From NCBI GenBank assembly GCA_964016885.1, contig OZ024743.1, positions 164,788,232-164,852,231 of the forward strand: 64,000 nt of DNA. Direction: 5' to 3'. Under the pieces are notes generated by a model. That model saw only the letters and a program-made list of their open reading frames with translations. It was not told the DNA's origin and made no database searches. This DNA comes from Eledone cirrhosa (lineage: Eukaryota > Mollusca > Cephalopoda > Octopoda > Eledonidae). Of the stretch, positions 51,835-63,845 are shown piece by piece. The translations under genes were made by a program, and so were the position numbers. Positions within the stretch are counted from its first letter, which is position 1. Each line of letters begins with the position of its first letter.

Positions 51835-54600
51835 GAAAAAGCTGATGAGTGATTGGCCAAAGAGAAAAGTGTTTGTTTTCAGTCCTTTCAACCTGGTTCA
51901 CCACTAATCCTCTATAGAACTCAAGAGTGGCAGTTCGAGTGACTGCATTGCCCATCTGGTAGAGGGCAGAGAGCGCCTAGCAACATTGCAGATACCAGGC
52001 ATCCAGTCTCAGCCTCTTCTTGAACCAGGATGGCAGCTCAGTCAAAGAGATGAACTGTGGAAAGGCCTGTCTCACTAACAGCGACCACACCTGTTCACCA
52101 TTTAGATAGAATATCTAAAGATGCTGCAGCTTCAGTGCATGTTTGCAGATCATTAGTCACAGCATGCCCAGCCCAGTGTGTAGAGAGTGCTGGCAGGAGA
52201 TGGACTGCCTCACCACAAAAAGTTGAACCAGTCCCCTCCACAATAAGTTGAGTAGTAGCCATTCCAATTTGGTGAGGCACGAACAGGGGCAAGGCACGAT
52301 GGTCAGGTAGTAATAGATGACAGATGCGATGTACATGTTAGCCACCTCCACCTGACCATTCAGGGACAGTTTCCTCTTGGCCCATCTCTCAATGATTGTG
52401 GCTACCCTGTTTGTAACCTTGTCCCAATTCTTATCTTCTGGAGGTTTGGTCTGAACCAAACCCTAAGCAAATTTACTGGTCCATCTGTCCAGCATGTGAT
52501 GACACTGTTGGATGGCAAGGACTTGCCTCTTCAGATGCCAAGCTGCAATCCCACTGACTTTTCCGGGTTTAGTTTTGCTACCATCAACCTTTGATATTCC
52601 TCCAAGAAGGAGCTGACCACCTTGATATTCGAGGTGTTTGACACCATCATGGTGACATCGTCTGCATATGCCATCACAGCCTTTCCACATTTCGGTTCGA
52701 GCAAGATGTCCCGCAACAGCTCCAGCTTTCGCAGTAAAGGCTCGAGAGTCAATACATACAGAAGGGAGGAGAGAGGGACCTTGACGAACCAACCAGGAGA
52801 TCTGAAATGGTTCCAAAATATGGCCATTAACTTTGACCACCGAGTAGATGCTGCTGTGATCCAACCCCTGAAGACAGGACCGAAGCTGGCTGACTTGAGG
52901 ACAGCCTCCAGGTTTCGATGTTTGATCGATGTTTGATCCTGTCGAAAACTTTTGATTGATCTAAATTCATCAGAGCCTCACCAAAGGCAGAATTTTGCAC
53001 CTACCCTCTCTATGATGTATCACATGAGGTTGAGGTTGTCATGTATGGACATGGTCAGGATTGTGCAAGTTTGCGCCTCTCCTAACAAAACTTCGGCGAA
53101 AAGGGCCAACTTCTTTGCTAATACCTTGGCCAAATTCTTAAACTCTGTGTTTAACAGTTATAGGCTTGAAGTTATCTAACATATCTCTTTTGTTCTCATC
53201 TTTACATATCGGTGTCCCTATGCACCGACTCACAGAACTGGGAATACTTACATTCTGCTGCCAGTTTCAGTGGAGCATTTTGAGGAGATTGTATAACACG
53301 TCTGGGATATCTACGTAAAGCTCAAAGGGCAGACCATCCAAACCAGGTGGTATGTGCCTTGTGGAGTGGATTAGGGCATCCCAAATCTCAGCAGAAGTTA
53401 TCAGCCTTTCGCAGTGCTCAGCATCAACCGTCGAGAGATGCAGTAGGCTGTTGAGGTAAAGACAGAAGTCCACTACCATCTCCAACCATCACTCCCCCCT
53501 GAACAGCTGATCAAAGTGGTGGCGAAATACCTCACATATCTGCCTGGAATCATTCAGCTTGTGTTCCTCTCAGTCCATCGAACAGCTTTGGTTCCCTCAT
53601 TTCTTAGAGCACGCACCTTAGCTCTGGCAAAGCAACCTTCATATTTTGCATTGAAGGAATGGTCTAATGCCTTTCTCACCATTAGCATGTCAGTTGCAAT
53701 GTCACTACAAATAGCCTCATTTAATTTAGCTACCAGTTCCACCTCCTTTCTATTTTTCTCTAATGCTACTTCTTTGCTAAAGCCTATTGAAGTTACTCTA
53801 ATCTCTCTTTTGAGAACCCCCGCCCCCATCTGTTATTGACCCCCCCCCCCCCCCACCCCGTCAACTTTTGCTGAACTAAATTGTTGACCCTGTAAGCCTT
53901 ATGTGCCAGGAACAACATGTTCGGCTTCCAGTAACCAGGTCCTAACCTGTGTGTCATATCTAGGTCAACCATGCAGATCACAAACTTGTGATCTGAATAG
54001 GCGACCATTTGAAAGTGTGAGCAGCCTATACTATTCTTATCTACTGACCAAATGAAGAACCTATCTAAGTACAATCTAGATGACCCTACGTGGTTGGTCC
54101 AGGTCCACACTGGCGCATTAAGGAAATCTAGTCGGTACCTGTCAGACAGTTAGAACTGGCTGATCAGGTAACTAAGGGGTTTTTGCACCCCACTTCTATC
54201 AGCTACTCCTACACAATGCATCTAAGATGCCGTTCCAGTCCCCCGGTAACTGTAAAGGGTGAGATGTTCCCAGAAAGGCTTCTCAGCCTAAAGAAATACA
54301 ACCATCCAGTCCTGGTGGGGACGTAAACAGCCGACAGTCTAAAGGCACCACCTTTGCTATTGTTCACATCTAGGACCCCCAACTTATCGTCCGGAAGATC
54401 GACCTTTCCTTAAGATCCACCCCTCCTCCCATTCCCAGTCGACTAAAAGATGCTAAGATCTGATAGTCAATCGAAAATGGGGGCTAGTGCGCATGCATCT
54501 GAAATTCTGGTCACGCTGATAGTAGCCATGTCCATATCTAGTGACCTGAGGTCCTTCAGCAAGCGACCCTGCCTCCAGGACGACCCTAGGCCACAAACAT
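51835..54600 (-). pseudogene. LINE A copy 7: ORF2
   Basis: Minus strand, 5' to 3'. ILRVGCLNVCGLGSSWRQGR, the endonuclease (LGVLDVNNSKGGAFRL, MWTWTNHVGSSRLYLDRF, VAYSDHKFVICMVDLD), then the pre-RT domain VTSIGFSKEVALEKNRKEVE. The RT has FELYVDIPDVL, LSSLLYVLTLEPLLRKLE and an intact YADD in VMAYADDVTMMV (about 52665), followed by LNPEKSVGLQLGI. The end goes from EFYRGLVV straight into NQVERTENKH, so the CCHC segment is missing, as in copy 2. Frameshifts throughout. Runs of C/G at 53838-53852. Confidence 0.82.
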
Positions 54601-56252
54601 TTAAACATCCCACTCTTAAGATCTACTTATCTCCCTGGTGCTCATGGGGGTCAAGTGGTTCAACCTCCATGATTAGTGATGTTTCCTTTGTGAACTCCCT
54701 TAAAAGCCAATTCGAGGCTTTCATACTAGGAGTTCCCACATCGTCGGGGAAACTTTCTCTAATGTTTTTGTATGTTTTTACTGGTATCCGCATCATTAGC
54801 AATGTTTTGGGCACTTTGAAGGTGCTGGTTCCAAAAAACTCTCACTCTTTCTCAATATCTTGACTTCATGTTACACGGGCCATAAATGTGTTTCCTTTTG
54901 TGGGGCATGAGATGCAGTTGTGTCTGTGTTGTTGGTGGTTGTGTGTTTTGTTGACTGTTGTGATGTTGGTTTTGTTGTGGATATATCTGTATTTGCTGTG
55001 TATATGTTTTGTGTGCTTTTAGGTGTGTGTGTATTTTTCATTTTGTATTTCCTTTTTTGTTTTTGTTTTTGAGGTTCCCCCTCATCTTCACTTGGGGATG
55101 AGGAGGGACTAGTGTCAGGGGTTTCTGTGTCAGAGGGGAGTAGGATCATGTTTACGGGTGTATGCTTGTTTATGTGTGTATTTGTTTTGGGAGGGGAAGT
55201 GGAGATTTTTTTCCTCATTTTCCCCCTGGGTTGGTTTTCATGTTAGTGGTGCTGGTGTTGGTGATTGTGGTGTTGGTTGCCCATGTCCCAGTGTTGGCAG
55301 CAATGGATGTTTGCAGCCCACTAGGGTTTTGAGCTGGGGAAAAAGGCTCGCAGGTGTATGGTTTTACTGCAGATGAAGTAATGCAGCCTTTTGCCTTCAG
55401 TGACCACTTGTATGGCTGTCTATCATGTAGGCGGATGTGATCTGGGATATTTTTCATATCTTCTGGTTTGATTTGAACTTAACGTCATCTTAGATGTACT
55501 TCAGTGGGGCCTCAACTTCAGCTTGAGGGGTCTCCTCTGCTTTGCGGGTCTGCACCGAAATGCATCTGTATATAATTGTTCTGCGCTCCACTGCCTCCAT
55601 TTCCCTAACTGGAATGTTTAATTTGGTGCAGGGTTTTTTTCACATTTGTTTATCTTCCATGCCTAGGCTAAACGTTGTTCTTTATCAGGTCCATGTGAAA
55701 ACATGGCCTTTTCTTAGCTGCAGCGACAGCAAATGTGTTGCCGTTGTTCCTGGTTACTCATTGTTTTTTTTTGTTGTTTTTGTTGTTCAAATTATTGTTG
55801 TTCACGTTGTGATTGATGTTGTGATTGTGTTACCGGTGCTGGTTGTGTCGTTGTTCATTTTGTTGTTATGGTTCAAATTGTTGTTATTGTTCTTGTTGTT
55901 GTCGTTGATATTTTGGTTGTTGTTGTTACTGTTGTTTTTGTTAGTGCTATCGTTATTGATGTTCATGTGACTGATGTTGTGATTGTCATTGTTGCTGTTG
56001 CTGCTTTTCCTACTTGTTTCTGTTACACATTTTCTTCATAGCTGTTGTTGTTGTTGTGGTAGTGACAGTGGTGGAAGGTAAAATGTTTTCTGTAGCTTGG
56101 CAGAGTGTAGTTGCTGGTGTTGTTGTTATGACAATGTCTGTGGTGGTAGTGGTAACACTGTTCATGTCTATAGTGGTAGTAGGGACAGTTTCCAACATTG
56201 AACTGTTGACACGTAACAGCTGACTGAAAGTTTTAGGGTGCATTTCGGCCAT
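54601..56252 (-). pseudogene. LINE A copy 7: ORF1
   Basis: Minus strand starts with an ATG at 56252 (MAEMHPKTFSQLLRVNSSML). Thr-rich then GTT-coded Asn/Gln-rich low-complexity sequence (56060-55740) follows. Next comes a knuckle remnant (LHYFICSKTIHLRAFF near 55350), then a Ser/Pro/acidic segment with basic KQKQKRKYKMKN, and the C-terminal domain MMRIPVKTYKNIRESFPDD. It ends GDK at GATAAGTAG, the equivalent of the GGTAAGTAG end in copy 2. The intact leader and start make this the most complete two-ORF copy, although heavily decayed. Confidence 0.68.
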
Positions 56253-56420
56253 GTTTTTTTTGTTTATAGGAAAAGAATTTCCAAAATTTAAATAAAGTTC
56301 AAATATTTGGGCCTAAGGCCAAAATATTAAAAAGTCTTCCTTCCTTGGGGCAAATATGGGTGCCTTATGTTCCGTTGTCAACAAAGTTAATTACAAAATA
56401 ACATTTCAAACAACTTAAAT
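56253..56420 (-). promoter_or_regulatory. LINE A copy 7 5' leader
   Basis: Minus strand has TTTTGGCCTTAGGCCCAAAT (about 56325-56306) ahead of the ORF1 ATG, the counterpart of the hairpin-like GGGCC/GGCCC motif in copy 4. The upstream limit is uncertain. Confidence 0.55.
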
Positions 56421-56779
56421 TTACAAACATTTTCACCCACAGAATTGTACGTCTTCCGTTTTCACTGCCATTTATAATCAGCAGCAGCAAAGCGTCTATG
56501 ATAGGATTCGCTCCCGTAAGTTTGATGATTTCCACATGTTTAAAATGCTTGTCTTGATAAAATTTTTGTTACAATGGTAACATAAGCCTTTGTCCTCAAG
56601 AAGTGAGACTCTATGGTAATATATTTAATTTTATATTCTAAACTTGCATCCCAACAAATTTTTTTAACAAACTGAGGCAACCTCTACCCTTCACTTCCAT
56701 TGAACAGAACAGCAAAACAATGCCACTAACACCACTAACATCACAATGTCGTCTCCAGCAACAACAACAACAACACAAA
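56421..56779. other. spacer without a recognised gene
   Basis: No protein similarity or repeat boundary recognised. Contains a short CAA run near 56760. Confidence 0.4.
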
Positions 56780-57182
56780 CATAATAATAATAATGGTTTC
56801 TTTATTGGCCACAAAGGCTAACATGAAGAAAAACATTACAGACGGCACAGAGCGGTACAGGGTGATACAAAGTGGGTTTTGGCTGTGTAAAAAGGTTATA
56901 ACAAGAAGATAGAAATGTGTAAAAACAAATCAAAATAATTCAAACAACAAAAATTCCCCCAAAAGGGGGAAACCTCCAAGGGTCACTCGTGGTGAAAACC
57001 ACACAAAAGACCATGGCCACCCTGACCACCAGGGCAAGCACCCTCTCTCTGTTCTCCCACTCCTCAGTCTACAGGCACATACTCAGAGCCAGACTCGTCA
57101 CTTTCACCCACCTTTCAACAAAACTTATTTGAAGACAGCACTTGTCTCTCCACCCTGATTTTCCTCTTCAAGTGAAAGGGAT
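56780..57182 (-). other. LINE A copy 8 3' untranslated region
   Basis: Minus strand ends GGCCAATAAAGAAACCATTA followed by (TTA)n. It includes AATAAA and the GAAACC-ATTATT tail junction that it shares with copy 3 and, nearly, with the SINE tail. Confidence 0.8.
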
Positions 57183-57891
57183 TCAACCTTTCAAACTTGT
57201 CCACCATACAATCTTTTTCACCATGGCCACCAGGCAGATGAAAACTGCCTGCCGTTCCTCCTCTTTAAAGGAGGACGGCAGGGCTATCTGCACAATGGAC
57301 TCAGTCGATAACCAGGTCCGTCCTACACGTGACAGCAAATGTTCCACATAGCTCCACAAGTCAGCAATGCTCGGACACTGAACGAATGCGTGCAGGACGG
57401 TTTCGTCGCCCTGTGCGCATCTCGGACAGGTTCGACTGACGGTACTTCCGTGCCTGTAGAGCTTATCTTGAACCGGAAATGCTCCCCGGTAGCATTGCCA
57501 GGTCAGGGATTTCTGGAAGTTGCCCCAGGCTGAAAGTTCTCTTGAAGAGAGCGAACAGCTGATCGTCTTCGACGCCCAGGGTCTCCCCGAGAACATCGTC
57601 ACTCTTCCTCTCCACTACTCCTCTATAGAACGCTGAGATGGATGTTCCACCAATATTAGTGCCCAGCTGGTAGAAGGCTGTTAGCGCTTGGAGACATTCC
57701 AGCTTCCCTCGGTTTTTTCCTGATCCAGAACAGCAGCTCCGTTAATGAGACGAGCAGGGGAAAACACATCTGGCAAATGGCGACCACACCTGTTCACCGT
57801 CAAGGAAGCATCAGAGATTTCGCAGCTTCAGTGTGTGTTTGTGCATCATCAGCCACAGCACGCCTAGTCCTCCACACAACGGGTGTTGACA
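57183..57891 (-). pseudogene. LINE A copy 8: ORF2 C-terminus with CCHC knuckle
   Basis: Frame 57602-57183 reads NFQKSLTWQCYRGAFPVQDK and SRTCPRCAQGDETVLHAFVQC, a complete C-X2-C-X8-H-X4-C zinc knuckle, then SIADLWSYVEHLL. It ends VAMVKKIVWWTSLKG. Upstream decayed sequence has CVFPLLVSLTELLFW. This is the best reference for the C-terminal knuckle, absent from copies 2 and 7. Confidence 0.82.
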
Positions 57892-58132
57892 GCAGGTGGC
57901 AAATGCGTTCATCTCATCCGTCATCTGCTACCGCCTAACCGTTGTGCCTTGCCCCGGTCCAACACTGACAAAATTGGAGCGCCTTCTCTTCTGCTTTTAA
58001 ATGGAAGAGACGTGCTCTCTTCCATTTAAAAGCAGAAGAGAAGGCGCTCCATTTTTGTCAGAGTTGGGCCGGGGCAAGGCACAACGGTTAGGCGGTAGCA
58101 GATGACGGATGAGATGAACGCATTTGCCACCT
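57892..58132. repeat. 240-bp snap-back palindrome inside LINE A copy 8
   Basis: Arms of about 120 bases (57892-58013 and 58017-58132) are reverse complements with only a few differences. They share GGTGGCAAATGCGTTCATCT with its complement and AAGCAGAAGAGAAGGCGCTC with its complement, and are separated by only a few bases. The left arm is an inverted duplicate of the ORF2 segment in the right arm. Confidence 0.92.
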
Positions 58133-59049
58133 CTGCCCGACCTTTCAGGGACAGCTTCCTCTCGGCCCATTTCTGGGTGAGAGAGGCCATCCTGCTCGTC
58201 ACCTCGCTCCAGTTTTTCTCCATCTGGAGGTCTGGACCGAACCAGACCCCAAACAATTTAACTGGTCCTTCCATCCAGCGCCCCACAACGCTGTCGGACG
58301 GCATGGACATGCCTCTCTGGGTGCCGAGCTGCAAGCCCACCAACTTTTTCTGGTTTAACTTTGCTCCTGTCACTGCTTCATATTCCTTGAGAGCGGTGCC
58401 AAGTATCTGGACATGGCCAATTCTTGACATCACAACGGTGACGTCGTCGGCGTAAGCTGATACATATCTCCCACATCCCGGTTCGTGTGGCTTGCCTCTC
58501 ATCACCTCCAATTTGTGCAGTAACGGCTCTAGGGTCAATACGTACAAGAGTGACGAGAGAGGACAACCATCGCGGACCAAGCGCATGATGCTGAACAACT
58601 GTGGCAGATGACAATTCACCTTTGCAACTGAGCAGATGTCGCTGTGCATCGCAGCGATCCAACACCTGAAAATGGGCCCAAAACCGGCCGCCTCGAGGAC
58701 CGCCGCCTGGTACCGATGGTCGACCCTATCAAATGCCTTATATTGATCCAAGTTAATCAGGACCCCACCCGTTCCAGGTTCCTTAACCACCCTCTCTATG
58801 ATGTTTCGTATGCGGTGGATGGATCTGTCTGGAATGGCGCATGCATGTGCCTCTCCCACCAGATCACCGATGACAAGCGCCTATCTCGTTGCTAACATCT
58901 TGGCCAACATCATGAAATTTGCATTTATCAGACTTATGGGCCTGAAGTTGTCTATAACGTCCTCCTTGTTCGGATCCTTTCTCAACAGCGCCACCGCTCC
59001 CCGGCTCACAAAACTGACAATGCTCCCGTTCTGCTGCCAGTTGCAGTAG
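58017..59049 (-). pseudogene. LINE A copy 8: ORF2 reverse transcriptase
   Basis: A 277-residue frame (58859-58026) holds ACAIPDRSIHRIRNIIERVV, GGVLINLDQYKAFDRVDHRY (RT palm AFDRVD), SLLYVLTLEPLLHKLEVMRG, the intact YADD in VSAYADDVTVVMS, KLVGLQLGTQRGMSMPSDS and AEVANAFISSVICYRLTVV. A frame just upstream has AVALLRKDPNKEDVIDNFRP. It begins abruptly at YCNWQQNGSI beside the Helitron, consistent with 5' truncation. It is the longest uninterrupted RT frame of this family in the window. Confidence 0.87.
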
Positions 59050-60230
59050 ACATCTTTGTTTTATGGTTTGGCGCATAAGTAAGTTTTGTAAACCTGGAGC
59101 AACCAACCTAAAGTTGACCACGAGAAAAGCAAGGTTCAATTAAGTGCAAGCCAGTAGATTTCAAAGTCTCACCTTGAGGTTTATTAATAGAAATTTCGAA
59201 GCAAAGTCACACTGGGAATTGTGTTCGTTTGAACTCAAATGGCATGTCCGTTGGTTTGAATGGAATTCTTGGAATGAAAATATCTTCCCCAGAGGCACAT
59301 CCAGTGATGATGGTAGCTTCTATCACATTAGGTGATAATGTCTTCACAATCAACCTTGTTCCATAATTTAGGAGGATATAAATTTCTTAGAAGCATTATT
59401 GGGACTCCTACTTTCAGAAAAAGTTTATGTGGAGGGGTTCCAGGTGGCTCAAGAAAGTTAAGAAACTCTGTTGGCTAGTGGAAAGCTTGATTTTCATCAT
59501 GGACTGAATCAACTGATTTGTACTCCATAATATCTGTTGGAATCTTATTCATTAGCTTGTGGTTAATCATTGATACTGTCTCATTTTTTTAAAGCAAGAA
59601 TTACTCTTTCACACAACCATTTATGTGAATTATAATTATTACTTAAGTCTGGAAATACCCTGTTCTTCAATTCAGCTGGAGAATTCACCATGATAGCAAT
59701 ATTAGCCAAATTGATATCACCATTCCCATTAATTGGTACTTTCCCATTTCCTAATTGGAGAAGCCGGGTTGAAAACTGTTCTGTACATTGGTCCCAGTGT
59801 AATAAAGCTCGCATGTTGAAGGAGAATTTCTGTACTTTATTCCATAGGTGTGAAGACTTAGTGCATGCTTTTATTTCATCAGCTCTTGTTCCTTTCGGAA
59901 TGACTGGTAATGTCTGTCTGAAGTCTCCGGATAAAACTAATGTAACTCCTTCCATAGATTTATGGTTGCTTCTTATGTCCTGTAAGGACATAAGAAGCAA
60001 CAATAAATCCATGGGAGCTCTTATCAAGAGCTTCCACTACACCTCTATGTGACATGGTGCATTCATCCCAAATGATCAGGTGGCATTGGCGCAATACTTC
60101 TGCTGAACCTGAACCTTTGCTTATGTTACAAATTGGACTGTCATTTGTGATCAGGTTTAGAGGTAGTTTAAAAGCAGAATGAGCTGTTCGTCCTTCTGGG
60201 AGAAGGAGGACGATTTTCTTCTTCTTTAAA
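59050..60230 (-). pseudogene. Helitron Pif1-like helicase domain
   Basis: Minus strand. VLLLPEGRTAHSAFKLPLNL, HLIIWDECTMSHRGVVEALD (Walker B), VTLVLSGDFRQTLPVIPKG, RADEIKACTKSSHLWNKVQK and FSFNMR. Then, after a frame break, [46 protein letters not shown] and, in another frame, INKPQGE and CFSHGQLYVG-like C-terminal motifs. This is the helicase of an animal Helitron, which unwinds donor DNA during rolling-circle transposition. The Walker A loop is missing: the frame joins directly to Rep-side sequence near 60225. Its 3' end meets LINE A copy 8. Confidence 0.87.
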
Positions 60231-62165
60231 GGGTGTAGCCACCTTCTCCAGTTTGGGTTTCTTGTACAGAGGAACGTTGGTAGTTCTTGGTACACTTATT
60301 ATCCCTCATGCATGGGGAAGATGGATTAATTGAACCACAGGGTCCATGAATCATCTGGGACTTGACAATTTCGTGCAGCAAAGGATCTTGCTGTGGATCA
60401 GGCAGTTCAGATTTTCATGTAACCAAATCAAAATGTGGGCATGTGCCAATCCTCGTTTTTGCCATTCAATTGTGTACATGTCACATTTGACTGGTCCAAA
60501 GACATCACCTTTTTTTTTTAGATCCATCAGCTTTATGACTTTAAGTCTGAACACCCTAGCTATAATATCATGGCGATCTCTGGGTTCTTGATGATGATAA
60601 AGCTCACTCTTTATTTCATGCCATGTTGGGTTACACGTGAATGTAATGAAGAGGTCTGGACGACCATAGTGTCTGATATATGTTAGTGCATCTTGGGTAC
60701 GTTCATGCATATACCGTGGACTTCCTGTGAAGCTTGATGAAAGAATGACACAAAGCTGTCCAATATTATCAGCACCCAATGCTCCTTCATTACTGATTTC
60801 ATCTCACAGGTGAATGTAATCTGATGCATGGGGGATCTGATGTGTTCTAATGTAAAGAAACCTTTCTCCCTCAATTTTTGCATACATATCAACTGCAAAT
60901 TGCTGGAAGAGCTCACGTGAATGATGAAGAATATTGAAGTCTTGCTCTCTTAACATGAAAAAGTAAGCATACAATTCCATGCAGCTTAATATTTTTTTCA
61001 GTGCAAAAGATCTGTTTTTTTTATACCAAAGTAATATCCATCTTGGTCAAATACACAGATTAATGAATACTGGAGCGCATTATATGGTCGGTGGACTGTT
61101 GGTGCGCTATTCCATGAATAACAATATCTCTCCTCCCATACACCTCGCCAGTAATAATTGCTGCTACTTCATTTGAAGCGGGGTCATTGTATTGGCCTCT
61201 GTGTTCACCAACAGGTTTTTTTGTCTGCATCAATAACTATCTTGTACTCAGTGAGTGGCGCGGATTCCTATGCATATTTGAAGCTTCTGATGTAGTTATT
61301 GTTTGCATGTAACATAATTTGCAGTTCAAAGATTAATTCTTCTTTCAAATTTGGAAGGTTAAATGACCATTGCAAAGCCTGTTTCTTCTAATTTGCCATA
61401 AAATATAGCTGTAAAAACCATAGATGTTTGCCTTCAGTTGGTAACAACGATCCAATATGATGTTATACTTGACCTTGAACCGTAAAGGTTGACTTGAAAT
61501 TCCCTTCTCTTATAATATTGCTACCAAAGGAGGTTATTTGGAAAGTGAAATTGTAACTTCTAATGTTTTTCAAGAAGTGTTTGCTCTTTGATGTGTTTCC
61601 CAAAAGCAACACCTTCAACGTGTAACAAACGTCGCTAAAACAACCGTTCCTCCACCACAACACATAGTGGTAGTTTCTCTTTCCCATTTCTTTCCTTTAC
61701 AAAAATTGCACTTTTTTGACATTGCTCCAATATCAATCAATTTCTCTGTACAATAATCATGTCTTGATCAAGACGCTTATGTCTTTCCTCTGAGGATTGG
61801 CAAAGTCTTGCAGCAACTGTTTGCTCCTGGTTTTTTCTTTGACTAATCTCTCGTTGACCTATTGTCTCATTGGCAACTCTGGCAGATTCTTTGTCTAGCA
61901 TCCTTTAAACGTTTTTCTCTTTCCTTTCTTGACTCTTGGCTCCTGCGGATTCCATTCTGTTGACGTAATTGTTCTAACCGTTTTTCTCTTGCCTCTTGTT
62001 ACTCATTGGCCCTGTGTGCAGCAGCTCTCCTCCGGTCATTTTCATGTCTTTGCTGGGGTCTCTAGTGACCTTGCTCTGGCTATCTGTTCTCGCCTTTGCT
62101 TCACTGTAGAATACTGATCATCTACATCTACCCCGTCTCCTCTTGTAGAGAGTGAGAACATTTTT
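60231..62165 (-). pseudogene. Helitron N-terminal and Rep (HUH) domains
   Basis: Minus strand, 5' to 3'. A basic N-terminus (about 62150-61750) comes first, then GAMSKKCNFCKGKKWERE with Cys pairs, FLKNIRSYNFTFQITSFGSN and VYHHIGSLLP-like sequence (61687-61400). NNNYIRSFKYA and VIDADK follow near 61260. A frame (60779-60351) has FTGSPRYMHERTQDALTYIR, PDLFITFTCNPTWHEIKSEL and KRGLAHAHILIWLHENL, with the HUH histidines (His-Ala-His at 60443-60435). Downstream QMIHGPCGSINPSSPCM is present, but the catalytic Tyr region expected next is absent. Several stops. Confidence 0.87.
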
Positions 62166-62726
62166 CGCGGAAACTTTGAACATTAAAATGGGGAATAAAT
62201 TAAAAAAAGAGTGAAAGTAACGTGAATATCTTCACAGGGGTGATTGAAATAAATGGCGATTCTGGAACGCCGCACGCACGCATGCAAACGCACATATGTA
62301 CATGAACGCACACTCACACGCGTGCACGTACACAGACACACACTCACACTTTTTATTTTCTGTGGAACGCCGCACGCACACACATGTTAATAGTTATTGC
62401 TTTCCTTCCCCTCTTATTTCCACACACATTACACACACATCTATCTACACTGACATACACATACAGTATCAAACACTGCGTCTCTCTCTCTCCCGCTATC
62501 CCTCTTTCATTGTGCCGGTTTTTTTCAACTTCTCCTCTGGAACATACATACAGTATCAAACATACAGCATTATTCTCTCCCGCTATCCCCTATCCTTTAA
62601 CTCCTATAGAAACTTGGTCTCTCTGTGTGTTTCTTTCTCTCTTCTCTCTGTCTTTTTCTCATTCTGTGTTTCTCTCTCTCACACATATTCTCCCTCACCC
62701 TCTCTAACAATTCCTCTCTTTTAGTC

Positions 62727-62792
<66 letters not shown>

Positions 62793-63440
62793 TCTCTTTC
62801 ATTTTAACTCACTCATACACTCACACACTCACACTACTTACATTTCTCCCACTATCGAAAAACGTTGTGACGAATGAGATGGGGGGGGGGGGGGGGTAGA
62901 AGTAAAGACCCATTTCCTCATTGGCATTATGCCCAAACATACAAATATACAGACATCTGCTAATATATATATATATATATATAGATATGTCTCTAACATA
63001 AGTATGTTGACACACACACACACATGTCTCTAATTTAAGAATGCCGACACACACACGCGTGTGCACACATACACACGCATGGAAACAGTCCCAACGATTT
63101 TGTGAAAGAGAGAGAGAAAGAGAAGTAACGTTAAGGAAGGGGAGAGTTAAGAACTGTGTAAAAAATAAATAAATAAAAGTTAGTTATTGAACGCTGCTAT
63201 CATTTTTTGTTTTCTTTCTTTCTCTCCCCCAAGCCCCTCATTCTCTTTCTTTGGTTCTCTTTTTCTCTCAGCTCCTCCCTTTCTTTCTTTCTCTTTCAGC
63301 CCCTCTTTCTTTTTCTCTCTCACTCTCTCTCTCTCATCCCGTCTCTCTTTTTCTCTACAGAATGGAGAACAAAAAAGCAAAATGGATGATTACTTTCGAT
63401 ATTCATAATTAAATAAGATAAATCTAAGTCTAGTGAATAT
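62166..63440. repeat. microsatellite-rich region
   Basis: CA/CG-rich imperfect repeats (62270-62400), TC-rich tracts with a perfect (CT)n at 62732-62787, a run of 17 G's (62881-62897), TA (62962-62982), CACA and CTTT-rich stretches (63200-63360). Open frames here are repeat translations. Confidence 0.85.
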
Positions 63441-63474
63441 GTATATGTAATTTTGAGGGGTTCGGTCCAGAAGA

Positions 63475-63845
63475 GAGGGCCAGAATATCAAACTAGCTCA
63501 CTCTGGACCTTCCCTGCGAAGATGCCTCTCCACAAGACAACCCCTCAACGAGGATAACGGATGCATTCTAGCCAATTGCCCTATCCACAACACCAATTGT
63601 TGCCTACGTACCTACGTAGTATACAGGCTAGAATGTAACAGGTGCAATCTATTGTACATAGGCAGCACTATTCGACCGTTATGTCTCCGTATTAAAGACC
63701 ATGTTAACACCAACTCTTCTTCCTTCCACAAACACATCATCAATGCAGAAACTGGGACAGCATAACCACCACAGTCTTAGCTATCGAACGCGGTATAGGT
63801 ACAAGCAATTGAAACCTAGGATCAATAATCGAATGGAAAGAAATG
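63475..63845 (+). pseudogene. GIY-YIG endonuclease fragment (retroelement)
   Basis: A 96-codon frame without ATG (63475-63765). It reads LAHSGPSLRRCLSTRQPLNE, then NGCILANCPI, NCCLRTYVVYRLECNRCNL, LYIGSTIRPLCLRIKDHVNT and SSSFHKHIINAETG. The VVYRLEC..C..LYIGST..R pattern is a GIY-YIG nuclease with an internal Cys pair, and it differs from PLE1-3 and from the 46.5-kb fragment. A frameshift leads to QLKPRINNRME, the usual end of the domain. No RT is visible upstream, where the sequence is microsatellite. Confidence 0.7.

Noticed and set aside
62296..63408. Ser/Leu-rich ORFs at the right end
   Set aside because: They are translations of (CT)n and (CA)n tracts.
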